A stretch of DNA of 64,000 nucleotides from Sphingomonas guangdongensis (GTDB lineage Bacteria; Pseudomonadota; Alphaproteobacteria; Sphingomonadales; Sphingomonadaceae), in assembly GCF_900199185.1 (NCBI RefSeq), contig NZ_OBMI01000003.1:496001-560000 (forward strand), given 5' to 3'. The translations under genes were made by a program, and so were the position numbers. The notes under the pieces are model-generated. The model ran no database searches, was not told the origin of the DNA, and saw nothing but the letters and a program-made list of their open reading frames with translations. The stretch's first letter is position 1, and each line of letters begins with the position of its first letter. Positions 18,709-27,163 of this stretch are shown in pieces.

Positions 18709-19525
18709 TCCGGTCCGCGACGCACCTCGCTTCGCGCGGCTGCGGCGGCGTCGCGCTGGTGGCGAGCACGGCATCCCGCTGCGCGCGGTCGCCCCGAACG
18801 CCGTCACCGCGCTGGCGCTCTGTTCCGGCCTGACCGCGATCCGCTATGCGATCGGGGGCGAGTGGGAGCGGGCGGTCGCCTTCATCATGGCGGCGGGCGT
18901 GCTCGACGGCATCGACGGCCGTGTCGCGCGCATGCTCCATGGCGAAAGCCGGTTCGGCGCGGAGCTCGACTCACTGTCCGACGCGATCAGCTTCGGCGTG
19001 TCGCCCGCGCTGGTGCTCTACCTTTGGTCGCTCATGTACGCGCCGCGGGTCGGGTGGATCTGCGCGCTGGTCTATGCGGTGTTCTGCGCGCTCCGGCTTG
19101 CACGGTTCAATGCGCGGATCGACGTCGCGGACCAGCCGCACAAGTCGGCCGGCTTCCTGACCGGCATTCCGGCGCCGGCCGGAGCGGGGCTGGCGCTGCT
19201 CCCGCTCTACCTGTCGTTCTTCGTTGAGGAACCGCTGCTGCGCTCCCCATGGCTGGTCGCGCCCTGGATCGCGCTGATCGCGACGCTGATGGTGTCGAGC
19301 TTCGCGACGTTCAGCTGGTCGTCGCTGAAGCTGCGCCGCAACATCCGGTTCGAGGCGATTGTTGTGGTTGTTGCGGTCGGTGCAGCGCTTATCTCGGCGC
19401 CATGGCAGACCTTGAGCGTCGTCTGTCTGCTCTACCTCGCGACCTTGCCGCTCAGCATCCGGTCGTACGCCCGGGTCAGGCGGCAGCGCGCCGCGCCGCT
19501 GGCGAGTACGCCGCTCGGGGCGTGA
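18698..19525 (+). CDS. pssA: CDP-diacylglycerol-serine O-phosphatidyltransferase
   Basis: This multi-span CDP-alcohol phosphatidyltransferase makes phosphatidylserine from CDP-diacylglycerol and serine. The family signature is complete: DGIDGRVAR followed by [10 protein letters not shown], giving the D-x2-DG-x2-AR-x8-G-x3-D-x3-D pattern. About seven hydrophobic segments follow. The start is uncertain. I chose a TTG at 18698 (overlap of 11 bases with psd), because the only ATG, at 18632, overlaps psd by 77 bases and adds a non-conserved basic tail. The 3' end overlaps the opposite-strand small membrane gene by 50 bases. Confidence 0.9.
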   Translation: MPSDPVRDAPRFARLRRRRAGGEHGIPLRAVAPNAVTALALCSGLTAIRYAIGGEWERAVAFIMAAGVLDGIDGRVARMLHGESRFGAELDSLSDAISFGVSPALVLYLWSLMYAPRVGWICALVYAVFCALRLARFNARIDVADQPHKSAGFLTGIPAPAGAGLALLPLYLSFFVEEPLLRSPWLVAPWIALIATLMVSSFATFSWSSLKLRRNIRFEAIVVVVAVGAALISAPWQTLSVVCLLYLATLPLSIRSYARVRRQRAAPLASTPLGA

Positions 19526-19697
19526 CGTTGCGCACACGGCTGCGCCCCGGCACCAGCGCGGGCGCAAGCGGCGTCACTACCGGACCGTTCAGCAGCAGGT
19601 CGGCGATGCGATGAGCTTCCGGCCACGCCGTTGCGACGAGCGTCCAGACCGCTGCCGCGAAAGCCGCACCGAACACGATAAACGAGATAACCGACAT
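19476..19697 (-). CDS. Small single-span membrane protein under a putative SOS promoter
   Basis: This 73-residue protein has one membrane span at about 4-24 (starting MSVISFIVFGAAFAAAVW), an amphipathic segment AHRIADLLLNGPV (28-40) and a basic C-terminal tail with several Arg. GGGAG lies eight bases before the ATG at 19697. An in-frame TTG 42 bases upstream has no good ribosome site. I do not recognise a named family. The evidence for a real gene is the ribosome site, the clean N-terminal span, and the upstream TTGACA promoter with a perfect SOS box at 19818-19832. Single-span SOS-induced proteins such as Caulobacter SidA block division. Any similarity here is of size and regulation only. 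Confidence 0.65.
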   Translation of the reverse strand: MSVISFIVFGAAFAAAVWTLVATAWPEAHRIADLLLNGPVVTPLAPALVPGRSRVRNVTPRAAYSPAARRAAA

Positions 19698-19749
19698 CAC
19701 CTTGGCTCCCAAGCCTGGATCAATTTCCACTTGATCCAATGATTCCAGA

Positions 19750-19813
19750 CGCTTGTTCGGCAGCTGAGTTCCCGTCTGTACGGAAGCTCGCGCTTGTTCA
19801 CGCCTGAGTTCCC
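19750..19813. repeat. Two imperfect direct repeats carrying GTTC half-sites
   Basis: The copies at 19750-19773 (24 bases) and 19791-19813 (23 bases) share the outer parts CGCTTGTTC and TGAGTTCCC and differ only in the middle 5-6 bases. Start-to-start distance is 41. Each carries two GTTC words, but with spacings of nine and eight, not the seven of a consensus SOS box. Confidence 0.8.
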
Positions 19814-19842
19814 TTATGTTCTGTCTACGTTCCGGTTGTCAA
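19813..19842 (-). promoter_or_regulatory. Leftward promoter with embedded SOS box (LexA operator)
   Basis: Read leftward, a perfect TTGACA (19842-19837) is followed after 18 bases by CATAAG (19818-19813, four of six to TATAAT). The direct repeat GAAC-N7-GAAC occupies 19832-19818, so a LexA dimer would cover the spacer and the edge of the -10 element. Predicted transcription starts near 19805, giving a leader of about 108 bases before the small membrane gene. Confidence 0.7.
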
Positions 19843-19859
19843 TCCTGTTTTGTTCCGAA

Positions 19860-19886
19860 AACCCGGCTTGATCCGGCAGCCGGGTT
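19860..19886. other. Hairpin in the rpsB upstream region
   Basis: AACCCGGCT (19860-19868) pairs perfectly with AGCCGGGTT (19878-19886) over nine bases. Read leftward it is followed by TTTT, so it could terminate leftward read-through. Read rightward it could be part of the rpsB leader. The direction is not settled. Confidence 0.45.
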
Positions 19887-20005
19887 CGTCTAAGGGGCGC
19901 GCCTCAACCCGCATGGGAAGCACATATACCGGTGCCCGGTGGCGCTTTGAGCGCCTGAAACCTGGTCATCGCTTCCCAGAGGCTCAACCGGAAGGAGATA
20001 TCCCT

Positions 20006-20836
20006 ATGGCGGCACCCGTCGTCACCATGCAGGCCCTGCTCGAGTCGGGCGCACACTTCGGCCACCAGACCCATCGCTGGAATCCGAAGATGAAGCCGTA
20101 CATTTTCGGCGACCGCAACGGCGTCCACATCCTCGACCTGTCGCAGACCGTGCCGCTTTTCGCGCGCGCGCTGGAGTTCGTGTCGTCAACGGTGGCGAGC
20201 GGCGGCAAGGTGCTGTTCGTCGGCACCAAGCGCCAGGCGCAGGAGCCGATTGCCGAGGCCGCGAAGCGCGCCGGGCAGTTCTACGTCAACCACCGCTGGC
20301 TGGGCGGCATGCTCACCAACTGGAAGACGATCTCGGGTTCGATCAAGCGCTTCAAGGCGCTGGACGAGCAGCTCTCGGGCGACACCGCGGGTCTCACCAA
20401 GAAGGAAGTGCTGCAGCTGACGCGTGAGCGCGACAAGCTGGAGCTGTCGCTCGGCGGCATCAAGGACATGGGCGGCGTGCCCGACATCATGTTCGTGATT
20501 GACGCCAACAAGGAAGAGCTCGCGATCAAGGAAGCCAACACGCTCGGCATCCCGGTCGTCGCGATCCTCGATTCGAACGTCAGCCCGGACGGCATCGCCT
20601 TTCCGGTGCCGGCGAACGATGACGCGAGCCGCGCCATCCGCCTGTACTGCGAGGCGATCGCGATCGCCGCCACCCGTGGCAACCAGCAGGGCCAGCAGAA
20701 CCGCGGCGTCGATATCGGCGCGATGGATGCCCCGCCGTCGGAGGAGGCCCTGTCGGCCGACCCGATCGTCGAGCAGGCGTCCGCACCGATGGACGAGCAG
20801 CAGCAGGCCGAGGGCGAGCAGCCCGTCAGCGCCTGA
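20006..20836 (+). CDS. rpsB: 30S ribosomal protein S2
   Basis: The 276-residue S2 begins [29 protein letters not shown] and contains the conserved [17 protein letters not shown] and [12 protein letters not shown] segments. S2 binds late to the 30S subunit and helps recruit S1. The acidic Gln/Glu-rich C-terminal tail (about 250-276) is longer than in E. coli. The ATG at 20006 is fixed by the AAGGAGA site. It heads the conserved order rpsB-tsf-pyrH-frr. A hairpin follows before tsf. Confidence 0.98.
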   Translation: MAAPVVTMQALLESGAHFGHQTHRWNPKMKPYIFGDRNGVHILDLSQTVPLFARALEFVSSTVASGGKVLFVGTKRQAQEPIAEAAKRAGQFYVNHRWLGGMLTNWKTISGSIKRFKALDEQLSGDTAGLTKKEVLQLTRERDKLELSLGGIKDMGGVPDIMFVIDANKEELAIKEANTLGIPVVAILDSNVSPDGIAFPVPANDDASRAIRLYCEAIAIAATRGNQQGQQNRGVDIGAMDAPPSEEALSADPIVEQASAPMDEQQQAEGEQPVSA

Positions 20837-20860
20837 CGCCGCGTCGCGAGACGGTAACAC

Positions 20861-20898
20861 CGGCGGGGCAGGGCGCATGACATCGCCCCGTCCCGCCG
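20861..20898 (+). terminator. Long hairpin between rpsB and tsf
   Basis: The 15-base arms at 20861-20875 and 20884-20898 pair except for three central positions and enclose the loop CATGACAT. No T-run follows, so it is better seen as a partial terminator or processing/stability element that could set the S2 to EF-Ts ratio. Confidence 0.5.
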
Positions 20899-20928
20899 AC
20901 TTGTATCAAGACTAGAGGAACCAAGAAC

Positions 20929-21858
20929 ATGGCCGAGATCACTGCCGCTGCCGTGAAGGACCTGCGCGAGAAGAGCGGCGCGGGCATGATGGACTGCAAG
21001 AAGGCGCTGGCGGAGACCGGCGGCGACATCAACGCCGCCGTCGACTGGCTGCGCACCAAGGGCCTGGCCGCCGCCGCCAAGAAGTCCAGCCGCACCGCGG
21101 CCGAGGGGCTGATCGGCGTCGCCGTCGCCGGCACCAAGGGCGCGGCGGTCGAGGTCAACTCCGAAACCGACTTCGTCGCGAAGAACGAGCGCTTCCAGGA
21201 CTTCGTGCGCGAGGTGACGCAGGTCGCCCTCGCCGAGGGCGACGACATCGCCGCGATCAAGGCGGCCAAGATGTCGGGCGGCACGACGGTCGAGGACACG
21301 CTCACCAACAACATCGCGACGATCGGTGAGAACCAGACGCTGCGCCGTGCCAAGCGCCTTGAGGTGACGCAGGGTGCGGTGATCCCGTACGTCCACAATG
21401 CGGCGGCATCGGGCCTGGGCAAGATCGGCGTGCTGGTTGCGCTCGAATCGGACGCAGGCGTCGACGTGCTCGAGCCGCTCGGCAAGCAGGTCGCGCAGCA
21501 CATCGCGGCGGCCTTCCCGCTGGCGCTCGACGAGACCGGTCTCGACCCCGAGATCCTGGAGCGGGAGCGCGCGATCGCGACCGAGAAGGCACAGGAGAGC
21601 GGCAAGCCGGCCGACATCATCGCCAAGATGGTCGAAGGCGGCGTCAAGAAGTTCGCCAAGGAGAACGCGCTGCTGAGCCAGCCGATCGTCCACGACGGCA
21701 AGACCCCGGTCGCCGACGTGGTCGCGAAGGCCGCCAAGGATGCCGGCACGACGATCGTGCTGAAGGACTATGTCCGATTCCAGCTCGGCGAGGGCATCGA
21801 GAAGGAAGAAAGCGACTTCGCCGCCGAGGTTGCGGCCACCGCCGGTCTCACCAAGTAG
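20929..21858 (+). CDS. tsf: Elongation factor Ts
   Basis: The 309-residue EF-Ts is the guanine nucleotide exchange factor for EF-Tu. The N-terminal UBA-like module ([19 protein letters not shown]) and the conserved TDFVAKNE loop that inserts into EF-Tu are present, followed by two core subdomains. Its ATG is preceded by AGAGGAACC. It is followed by a strong terminator at 21907-21939, so pyrH is probably expressed from its own promoter as well. Confidence 0.98.
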   Translation: MAEITAAAVKDLREKSGAGMMDCKKALAETGGDINAAVDWLRTKGLAAAAKKSSRTAAEGLIGVAVAGTKGAAVEVNSETDFVAKNERFQDFVREVTQVALAEGDDIAAIKAAKMSGGTTVEDTLTNNIATIGENQTLRRAKRLEVTQGAVIPYVHNAAASGLGKIGVLVALESDAGVDVLEPLGKQVAQHIAAAFPLALDETGLDPEILERERAIATEKAQESGKPADIIAKMVEGGVKKFAKENALLSQPIVHDGKTPVADVVAKAAKDAGTTIVLKDYVRFQLGEGIEKEESDFAAEVAATAGLTK

Positions 21859-21906
21859 GATCGGCCGGGCCGCGCGATCGACGCGTGGGCGGAAGCAGTT
21901 GGCAAG

Positions 21907-21939
21907 GCGGCGCGGCCCTACTAGGGTCCGCGCCGCTTT
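21907..21939 (+). terminator. Terminator after tsf
   Basis: GCGGCGCGG (21907-21915) pairs with CCGCGCCGC (21928-21936). An inner CCCTA/TAGGG extends the stem, and TTT follows at 21937-21939. It lies between the tsf stop and the pyrH start. Confidence 0.7.
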
Positions 21940-21968
21940 CCCGTTCATCGTACGAGTAACGCCGCCCC

Positions 21969-22691
21969 ATGAGCACGCCCCGCTACAAGCGCATTCTGCT
22001 GAAGCTCTCGGGCGAGGTGCTGATGGGGGAGGGCGGGCTTGCGATCGATCCGGCGGTGACCGCGCGGGTCGCGGGCGAGATCGCGGACGCACGCGGCGCC
22101 GGGCACGAGCTGTGCGTCGTGGTCGGCGGCGGCAACATCTTTCGCGGGCTCTCCGCTGCCGCCAAGGGGATCGAGCGGGCGACCGCCGACTACATGGGGA
22201 TGCTCGCGACCGTGATGAACGCGCTCGCGGTCCAGAACGCGCTGGAGCAGATTGGGGTGGAGACGCGGGTTCAGTCGGCGATCCCGATGGCAAGCGTCTG
22301 CGAACCCTTCATCCGGCGGCGCGCCGAGCGTCACCTGGCGAAGGGTCGCGTGGTGATCTTCGCGGCCGGTGTCGGATCGCCGTTCTTCACGACCGACAGC
22401 GGGGCGGCGCTGCGCGCGGCCGAGATGAAGTGCGATGCGCTGTTCAAGGGCACCTCGGTTGACGGCGTCTACGATGCCGACCCGAAGAAGGTCGCGACTG
22501 CCACCCGTTATGAAACAGTCACTTACGACAGCGTGCTGTCGCAGAACCTGAAGGTCATGGACGCGAGCGCGATTGCGCTGTGCCGTGACAACGACATCCC
22601 GATCGTCGTCTTCAACATTCGCGACCACGGCAATCTCGCCGCGGTGCTGCGCGGTGAGGGCGTGTCGACGACGGTCACGAACCGGAACTGA
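21969..22691 (+). CDS. pyrH: UMP kinase
   Basis: The 240-residue hexameric bacterial UMP kinase of the amino-acid-kinase fold phosphorylates UMP to UDP in pyrimidine synthesis. It begins [19 protein letters not shown] (the ATP-binding KLSGE) and contains [10 protein letters not shown] and [17 protein letters not shown]. It sits between tsf and frr as in most bacteria, with frr starting ten bases after its stop. Confidence 0.98.
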   Translation: MSTPRYKRILLKLSGEVLMGEGGLAIDPAVTARVAGEIADARGAGHELCVVVGGGNIFRGLSAAAKGIERATADYMGMLATVMNALAVQNALEQIGVETRVQSAIPMASVCEPFIRRRAERHLAKGRVVIFAAGVGSPFFTTDSGAALRAAEMKCDALFKGTSVDGVYDADPKKVATATRYETVTYDSVLSQNLKVMDASAIALCRDNDIPIVVFNIRDHGNLAAVLRGEGVSTTVTNRN

Positions 22692-22701
22692 GAGGATCTC
22701 C

Positions 22702-23259
22702 ATGCCTGCCTATGACAAGTCCGACCTGGAGCGCCGCATGGCGGGCGCCGTCGAGGCGCTGAAGCACGACCTGGTCGGGCTGCGCACCGGTCGCGCGTCG
22801 ACCACGCTGCTCGATCCGGTCACCGTCGAGGTGTACGGCGCGCAGATGCCGATCAACCAGGTCGCGAGCGTCTCCGCCCCCGAGCCGCGGATGCTGTCGG
22901 TGCAGGTGTGGGACAAGTCCAACGTCGGCCCGGTCGACAAGGCGATCCGCTCGGCCGGGCTGGGGCTCAACCCGATCGTCGACGGCCAGACGCTGCGCTT
23001 GCCGATTCCCGACTTGACGGAGGAGCGCCGCAAGGAGCTCGCCAAGCTCGCCAACCAATATGCGGAGAAGGCCCGGATCGCGGCACGCAACGTTCGCCGC
23101 GACGGCATGGACAGCCTCAAGACCGACGAGAAGAAGGGTGTGTTCGGCGAGGATGATCGCAAGCGTCACGAGGGCGAGGTCCAGAAGCTGACGGACGCGA
23201 CCATCGCCGACATCGACGCCGCCGCCGCCGCCAAGGAGAAGGAAATCCTTGGAAAGTGA
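22702..23259 (+). CDS. frr: Ribosome recycling factor
   Basis: The 185-residue RRF splits post-termination ribosomes together with EF-G. The long three-helix bundle is visible, with [20 protein letters not shown] near the N-terminus and the C-terminal [26 protein letters not shown]. The start ATG at 22702 is preceded by AGAGGATCT. Length matches the family (185 in E. coli). Confidence 0.98.
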   Translation: MPAYDKSDLERRMAGAVEALKHDLVGLRTGRASTTLLDPVTVEVYGAQMPINQVASVSAPEPRMLSVQVWDKSNVGPVDKAIRSAGLGLNPIVDGQTLRLPIPDLTEERRKELAKLANQYAEKARIAARNVRRDGMDSLKTDEKKGVFGEDDRKRHEGEVQKLTDATIADIDAAAAAKEKEILGK

Positions 23260-23335
23260 TGCGCGAACGGCGCGACGCGCTGTTCAGGTCGTGCCGGGGG
23301 CATGACCGGCGCATCACTCCCGGAGTAACGATCGC

Positions 23336-24034
23336 GTGACCGCCCCCCTGCACGTCGCGATCATCATGGACGGCAACGGTCGCTGGGCGAAGGCACGCAT
23401 GCTGCCGCGAATCGCCGGGCATCGCCGCGGGGTTGAAGCGGTGCGCCGGGTCGTGCGCGCGGCGGCCGACCTCAACATCGGCACGCTGACGCTCTACGCC
23501 TTCTCGTCGGAGAACTGGCGGCGTCCGGCCGACGAGGTTTCCGACCTGATGGGGCTGCTTCGGCGCTTCATCCAGAGCGACATCGACGAGCTTGTCGGGG
23601 AGGGCGTCCGGCTCGCGGTGATCGGCGACTATCGTGCGCTCGCGCCCGATCTGGTGGCCCTCATCGACGATGCGATCGCCCGCACGCTCGCCAACGACGG
23701 GCCGCTGCTGGTGATCGCGCTCAACTACGGGGCGCAGGCCGAGATCGCAGCCACCGCGCGCCGGCTGGCGAGGCAGGTGGCGAGCGGCGAGCTCGCGGCG
23801 GAGGCGATCGACGAGCGGGTGTTCGAGGGCGCGCTGCCGTCCGGCGGGCTGCCGCCGGTCGACCTGCTGATCCGGACCTCGGGCGAGCAGCGCCTGTCCA
23901 ACTTCCTGCTGTGGCAGGCGGCCTATGCCGAGCTGCTGTTCGTCGACACCCTGTGGCCGGACTTCGGGCCCGACGAGCTGGCCGGAGCGGTGAGGGCGTT
24001 CGGCGCGCGCCAGCGGCGCTTCGGCGGGTTGTAG
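23336..24034 (+). CDS. uppS: Isoprenyl transferase (undecaprenyl diphosphate synthase)
   Basis: The 232-residue cis-prenyltransferase condenses isopentenyl diphosphate onto farnesyl diphosphate to make the C55 lipid carrier for peptidoglycan. The signature HVAIIMDGNGRWAK with the catalytic Asp is at the N-terminus, and the YAFSSENWRRP and LLIRTSGEQRLSNFLLWQ motifs follow. It begins at a GTG with GGAG 12 bases upstream. A GGTCGTGCC/GGCATGACC hairpin (23287-23307) lies in front of it. The stop is immediately followed by the cdsA ATG. Confidence 0.96.
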   Translation: MTAPLHVAIIMDGNGRWAKARMLPRIAGHRRGVEAVRRVVRAAADLNIGTLTLYAFSSENWRRPADEVSDLMGLLRRFIQSDIDELVGEGVRLAVIGDYRALAPDLVALIDDAIARTLANDGPLLVIALNYGAQAEIAATARRLARQVASGELAAEAIDERVFEGALPSGGLPPVDLLIRTSGEQRLSNFLLWQAAYAELLFVDTLWPDFGPDELAGAVRAFGARQRRFGGL

Positions 24035-24799
24035 ATGGGCGACCTTCCCAAGCGCGCCTTGAGCGGCGCGATCCTGATCGCGGTGGCCCTGGCGGCGCTG
24101 TGGCTGGGCGGGATCGCCTTCTGGCTGCTGGTGGTGGTGGCCGCGCTGCTGATGATGGCAGAGTGGTCGGAACTGCACGGCGTCGATGCCCGGACCAAGC
24201 GGGTGGGGCAGCTCGCCATCTCGGTCCCGCTCGCGATCCTGGCGCCGATCGCGTCGGGACCGACCTTTCTCGTGCTCGGCCTGGTGGCCGGCGCCGGCTT
24301 CTTCATCGCCGCGACCACCCGGCGGAGCGAACTCGGCTGGGGTACGGCCTATGTCGGGCTGCCCGCGCTCGCGCTGGTGCTGCTGCGTGCGCAGGATAAT
24401 GGCCTGTTGCTGGCGAGCTGGGCACTGGCGCTGGTGTGGGCGACCGACATTGGGGCCTATTTCGCCGGCCGCAGCATTGGCGGTGCGAAGCTGGCGCCGC
24501 GCATCAGTCCCAACAAGACCTGGGCCGGGCTGATCGGCGGGGTCGTGGCGGCGACGCTGTTCGCCTTTGCGCTGCACGTGTGGGCAGGGCTGCCCTTCCG
24601 GCTGGTCATGGCGACGCCGGTACTCGCGGTCACCGCGCAGGCCGGCGACCTCTACGAGAGCTGGCTCAAGCGTCGCGCGGGCGTCAAGGACTCAGGGAGC
24701 CTGCTGCCGGGGCACGGCGGGGTGCTGGATCGGCTCGACGGGCTGGTACCGGTGGCGGTGCTCGCGGCCCTGCTGGTCGAGGTGCCGCGGTGGCTGTGA
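24035..24799 (+). CDS. cdsA: Phosphatidate cytidylyltransferase
   Basis: The 254-residue integral membrane enzyme makes CDP-diacylglycerol, the precursor for PssA (at 18.7 kb) and phosphatidylglycerol synthesis. Family marks are WATDIGAYFAGRSIGG, PRISPNKTWAGLIGG and the C-terminal WLKRRAGVKDSGSLLPGHGG signature. About seven spans are expected. It starts directly after the uppS stop (TAGATG) and its end overlaps the dxr start. Confidence 0.95.
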   Translation: MGDLPKRALSGAILIAVALAALWLGGIAFWLLVVVAALLMMAEWSELHGVDARTKRVGQLAISVPLAILAPIASGPTFLVLGLVAGAGFFIAATTRRSELGWGTAYVGLPALALVLLRAQDNGLLLASWALALVWATDIGAYFAGRSIGGAKLAPRISPNKTWAGLIGGVVAATLFAFALHVWAGLPFRLVMATPVLAVTAQAGDLYESWLKRRAGVKDSGSLLPGHGGVLDRLDGLVPVAVLAALLVEVPRWL

Positions 24800-25965
24800 A
24801 GCGCGTCACGATCCTGGGTGCGACCGGATCGGTCGGCACGTCGACGCTCGACCTGATCGAGCGCGAGCCTGATGCCTTCGAGGTGATTGCGCTCACCGCC
24901 AACTGCGACGTGGAGAAGCTCGCTGCCGCCGCGATCCGGACTCACGCCCGCCGCGCGGCCGTCGCCGACCAGCGCTGCCTGCCTGCGCTGGAGGCGGCGC
25001 TGGCCGGCACCGGGATCGAGGCCACGGGCGGTGCGGATGCGGTTTGCGAGGCCGCCGCGATGGACGCCGACTGGACGATGGCCGCGATCGTCGGCTGCGC
25101 CGGGCTGAAGCCGGTGATGGCCGCGCTGGAGCAGGGCCGCACCGTGGCGCTCGCCAACAAGGAGGCGCTGGTTTCCGCCGGTGACGTCATGACGGCGGCG
25201 TCGCAGGCGAGTGGCGCGACGCTGCTCCCAGTCGATTCCGAGCACAACGCGATCTTCCAGTGCCTGGAGCCGGCCAACCGCACCCGGGTCCGGCGTATCA
25301 TCCTGACTGCGAGCGGCGGACCCTTCCGGGACTGGCCGATCGAGCGGATGGCGACGATCAGCCCGGCTCAGGCAGTGGCACACCCGAACTGGTCGATGGG
25401 CGCCAAGATCTCCGTCGACAGTGCGACCATGATGAACAAGGGCCTGGAGCTGATCGAGGCGCATCACCTGTTCGGCGTCGCCCCGGCGCAGCTGGAGGCG
25501 ATCGTCCACCGCCAGTCGGTGATCCACTCCATGGTCGAATATGTCGACGGATCGACGCTGGCGCAGCTCGGCCCACCCGACATGCGGGTCCCGATCGCGC
25601 ACGCGCTCGCCTGGCCGGCGCGGATGGCGACGCCGATGGCACCGCTCGACCTGGCGGCAATCGGACGGCTCGACTTCGAGGCAGCGGATCCGGAGCGCTT
25701 CCCCGCGCTGGCGCTCGCCAAGTCGGCCATGGAAGCGGGCGGCGCACGCCCGGCGATCCTCAACGCGGCGAACGAGGTCGCGGTCGCCGCCTTTCTCGAC
25801 AATCGGATCGGCTTCCTCCAAATTGCCGCAATTGTCCAAGATACGCTGGAGGCATATGATCCGGGTGCGCCGGACAGTCTTGATGCCGTGCTGGACGTCG
25901 ATGCGGGGGCGCGACGGATCGCCGCGGATCGCGTAGCGGCCAGTGGCCACAGGATTGCCCCGTGA
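24790..25965 (+). CDS. dxr: 1-deoxy-D-xylulose-5-phosphate reductoisomerase
   Basis: The 391-residue enzyme makes 2-C-methyl-D-erythritol 4-phosphate in the MEP isoprenoid pathway, upstream of the IspDF fusion at 50.8 kb. The NADPH site RVTILGATGSVGTSTLDLI, LANKEALVSAG, PVDSEHNAIFQ and the SVDSATMMNKGLELIEAHHLF metal and substrate region are intact. I chose the GTG at 24790. A second GTG two codons later is equally possible. It overlaps cdsA by ten bases and rseP by four. Confidence 0.96.
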   Translation: MAVKRVTILGATGSVGTSTLDLIEREPDAFEVIALTANCDVEKLAAAAIRTHARRAAVADQRCLPALEAALAGTGIEATGGADAVCEAAAMDADWTMAAIVGCAGLKPVMAALEQGRTVALANKEALVSAGDVMTAASQASGATLLPVDSEHNAIFQCLEPANRTRVRRIILTASGGPFRDWPIERMATISPAQAVAHPNWSMGAKISVDSATMMNKGLELIEAHHLFGVAPAQLEAIVHRQSVIHSMVEYVDGSTLAQLGPPDMRVPIAHALAWPARMATPMAPLDLAAIGRLDFEAADPERFPALALAKSAMEAGGARPAILNAANEVAVAAFLDNRIGFLQIAAIVQDTLEAYDPGAPDSLDAVLDVDAGARRIAADRVAASGHRIAP

Positions 25966-27095
25966 TCGAAGCTCCCGGACTGCTCCTTACCGTTATCGCC
26001 TTCGCGCTCGTGCTGGGGCCGCTCGTGTTCGTGCACGAGCTCGGCCATTATCTCGCCGGGCGCTGGTTCGGGGTAAAGGCTGAGGCGTTCTCCATCGGCT
26101 TCGGGCACGAGGTCGCCGGCTTCACCGACAAGCGCGGCACACGCTGGAAGTTCGGCTGGCTGCCGCTCGGCGGCTACGTCAAGTTTGCGGGCGACATGGG
26201 GCCGGCGAGCCAGCCCACCGCCGAGTGGCTGCAACTGCCCGCCGCGGAGCGCGCGCAGACGTTTCAGGCGAAGCCCGTTTGGCAGCGCGCGATCATCGTC
26301 GCGGCGGGCCCGGCGATCAACTTGGCTCTCGCGGTGCTGATCCTCGCCGGCTTCGCCTACGCCTACGGCCAGAGCACCACCCCGCCGGTCATCGGGCTGG
26401 TAGCGGAAGACAGCGCGGCGTCGCGTGCCGGCCTGACCCACGGTGACCGGATCACGAGCATCGGCGACAAGTCGGTCGCGCGCTTCGACGACCTGCGGCT
26501 CTATGCCGCGATGCGCCCGAACGAGACGGTGCCGCTGACGATCGTGCGGGACGGGCAGACGCGCACCCTGCCGCTCACGATCGGGCAGCTGCGCGAGGCG
26601 GATCGCTTCGGCAACCAGTTCCGGGTCGGGCGGATCGGCATCGGTCCGGCGGCGCCGGTCTGGTCTCCGGTCGGCCTGCTGGAGGCGCCCGTAGTCGGCG
26701 TGCGGCGGACCGGCGAGATCATCGGCATGATGGTCGACACGATCGCGCAGATCGTCACCGGACGCCGCTCGGTGGAGGAGCTCGGCGGACCGTTGCGGAT
26801 CGCGCAGGTCTCCGGCCAGCAGCTGGCGATCGGCTGGCCGGAGTTCGTGTCGCTAATCGCACTCATTTCGATTAACTTGGGGTTCATCAACCTCTTGCCA
26901 GTTCCGATGCTCGACGGCGGACACCTGTTCTTCTACGCGATCGAGGCGGTCCGGCGCCGGCCGGTCGGCGCGCGAGCGCAGGAGTGGGCCTTCCGTGGCG
27001 GGTTGGCCGCGATCCTGGCGCTCATGCTGCTGGTGACGATCAACGATCTCGGCGCCTTCGGCCTGTGGCGCGGCATCGCGTCCTTGATCGGCTGA
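25962..27095 (+). CDS. rseP: RIP metalloprotease RseP
   Basis: This 377-residue site-2 protease cleaves transmembrane anchors, such as anti-sigma factors in the envelope stress response and signal-peptide remnants. The zinc motif HELGH is at residues 25-29 in the first span. A PDZ domain spans about 130-210, and the third zinc ligand lies in PMLDGGHLFFYAIE near residue 320. It begins at a GTG overlapping the dxr stop (GTGA) and stands directly before bamA, the usual alphaproteobacterial and gammaproteobacterial order. Confidence 0.96.
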   Translation: MIEAPGLLLTVIAFALVLGPLVFVHELGHYLAGRWFGVKAEAFSIGFGHEVAGFTDKRGTRWKFGWLPLGGYVKFAGDMGPASQPTAEWLQLPAAERAQTFQAKPVWQRAIIVAAGPAINLALAVLILAGFAYAYGQSTTPPVIGLVAEDSAASRAGLTHGDRITSIGDKSVARFDDLRLYAAMRPNETVPLTIVRDGQTRTLPLTIGQLREADRFGNQFRVGRIGIGPAAPVWSPVGLLEAPVVGVRRTGEIIGMMVDTIAQIVTGRRSVEELGGPLRIAQVSGQQLAIGWPEFVSLIALISINLGFINLLPVPMLDGGHLFFYAIEAVRRRPVGARAQEWAFRGGLAAILALMLLVTINDLGAFGLWRGIASLIG

Positions 27096-27163
27096 CGCGG
27101 TTCGGGCAGGGCGACGCGCGGGGCGCGCGGATCATTTCTCAAGTTGGCGTTTGGGGTGGGTTG

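Larger units (their letters stand above)
19698..20005. other. 308-base divergent regulatory region between the small membrane gene and rpsB
   Basis: This is the longest stretch without a called gene. Leftward it holds the SOS-type promoter (19813-19842), two imperfect direct repeats (19750-19773 and 19791-19813) and a possible 34-codon GTG-started leader frame (19697-19801) whose TGA overlaps the small gene's ATG. Rightward it holds a 9-base hairpin (19860-19886) and the rpsB leader with an AAGGAGA ribosome site at 19992-19998. I could not identify a convincing promoter for rpsB. Confidence 0.7.

Noticed and set aside
19756..19821. Other GTTC pairs near the SOS promoter
   Set aside because: Their spacings are six, eight or nine bases. 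The alphaproteobacterial box needs seven, so only 19818-19832 was called an operator.
20281..22293. A 670-codon open frame on the minus strand across rpsB, tsf and pyrH
   Set aside because: It covers three well-supported opposite-strand genes and their gaps, and its translation has no recognisable domain.
23287..23307. GGTCGTGCC/GGCATGACC stem before uppS
   Set aside because: One stem with a three-base loop and no T-run. It is mentioned with uppS but not called as an attenuator.
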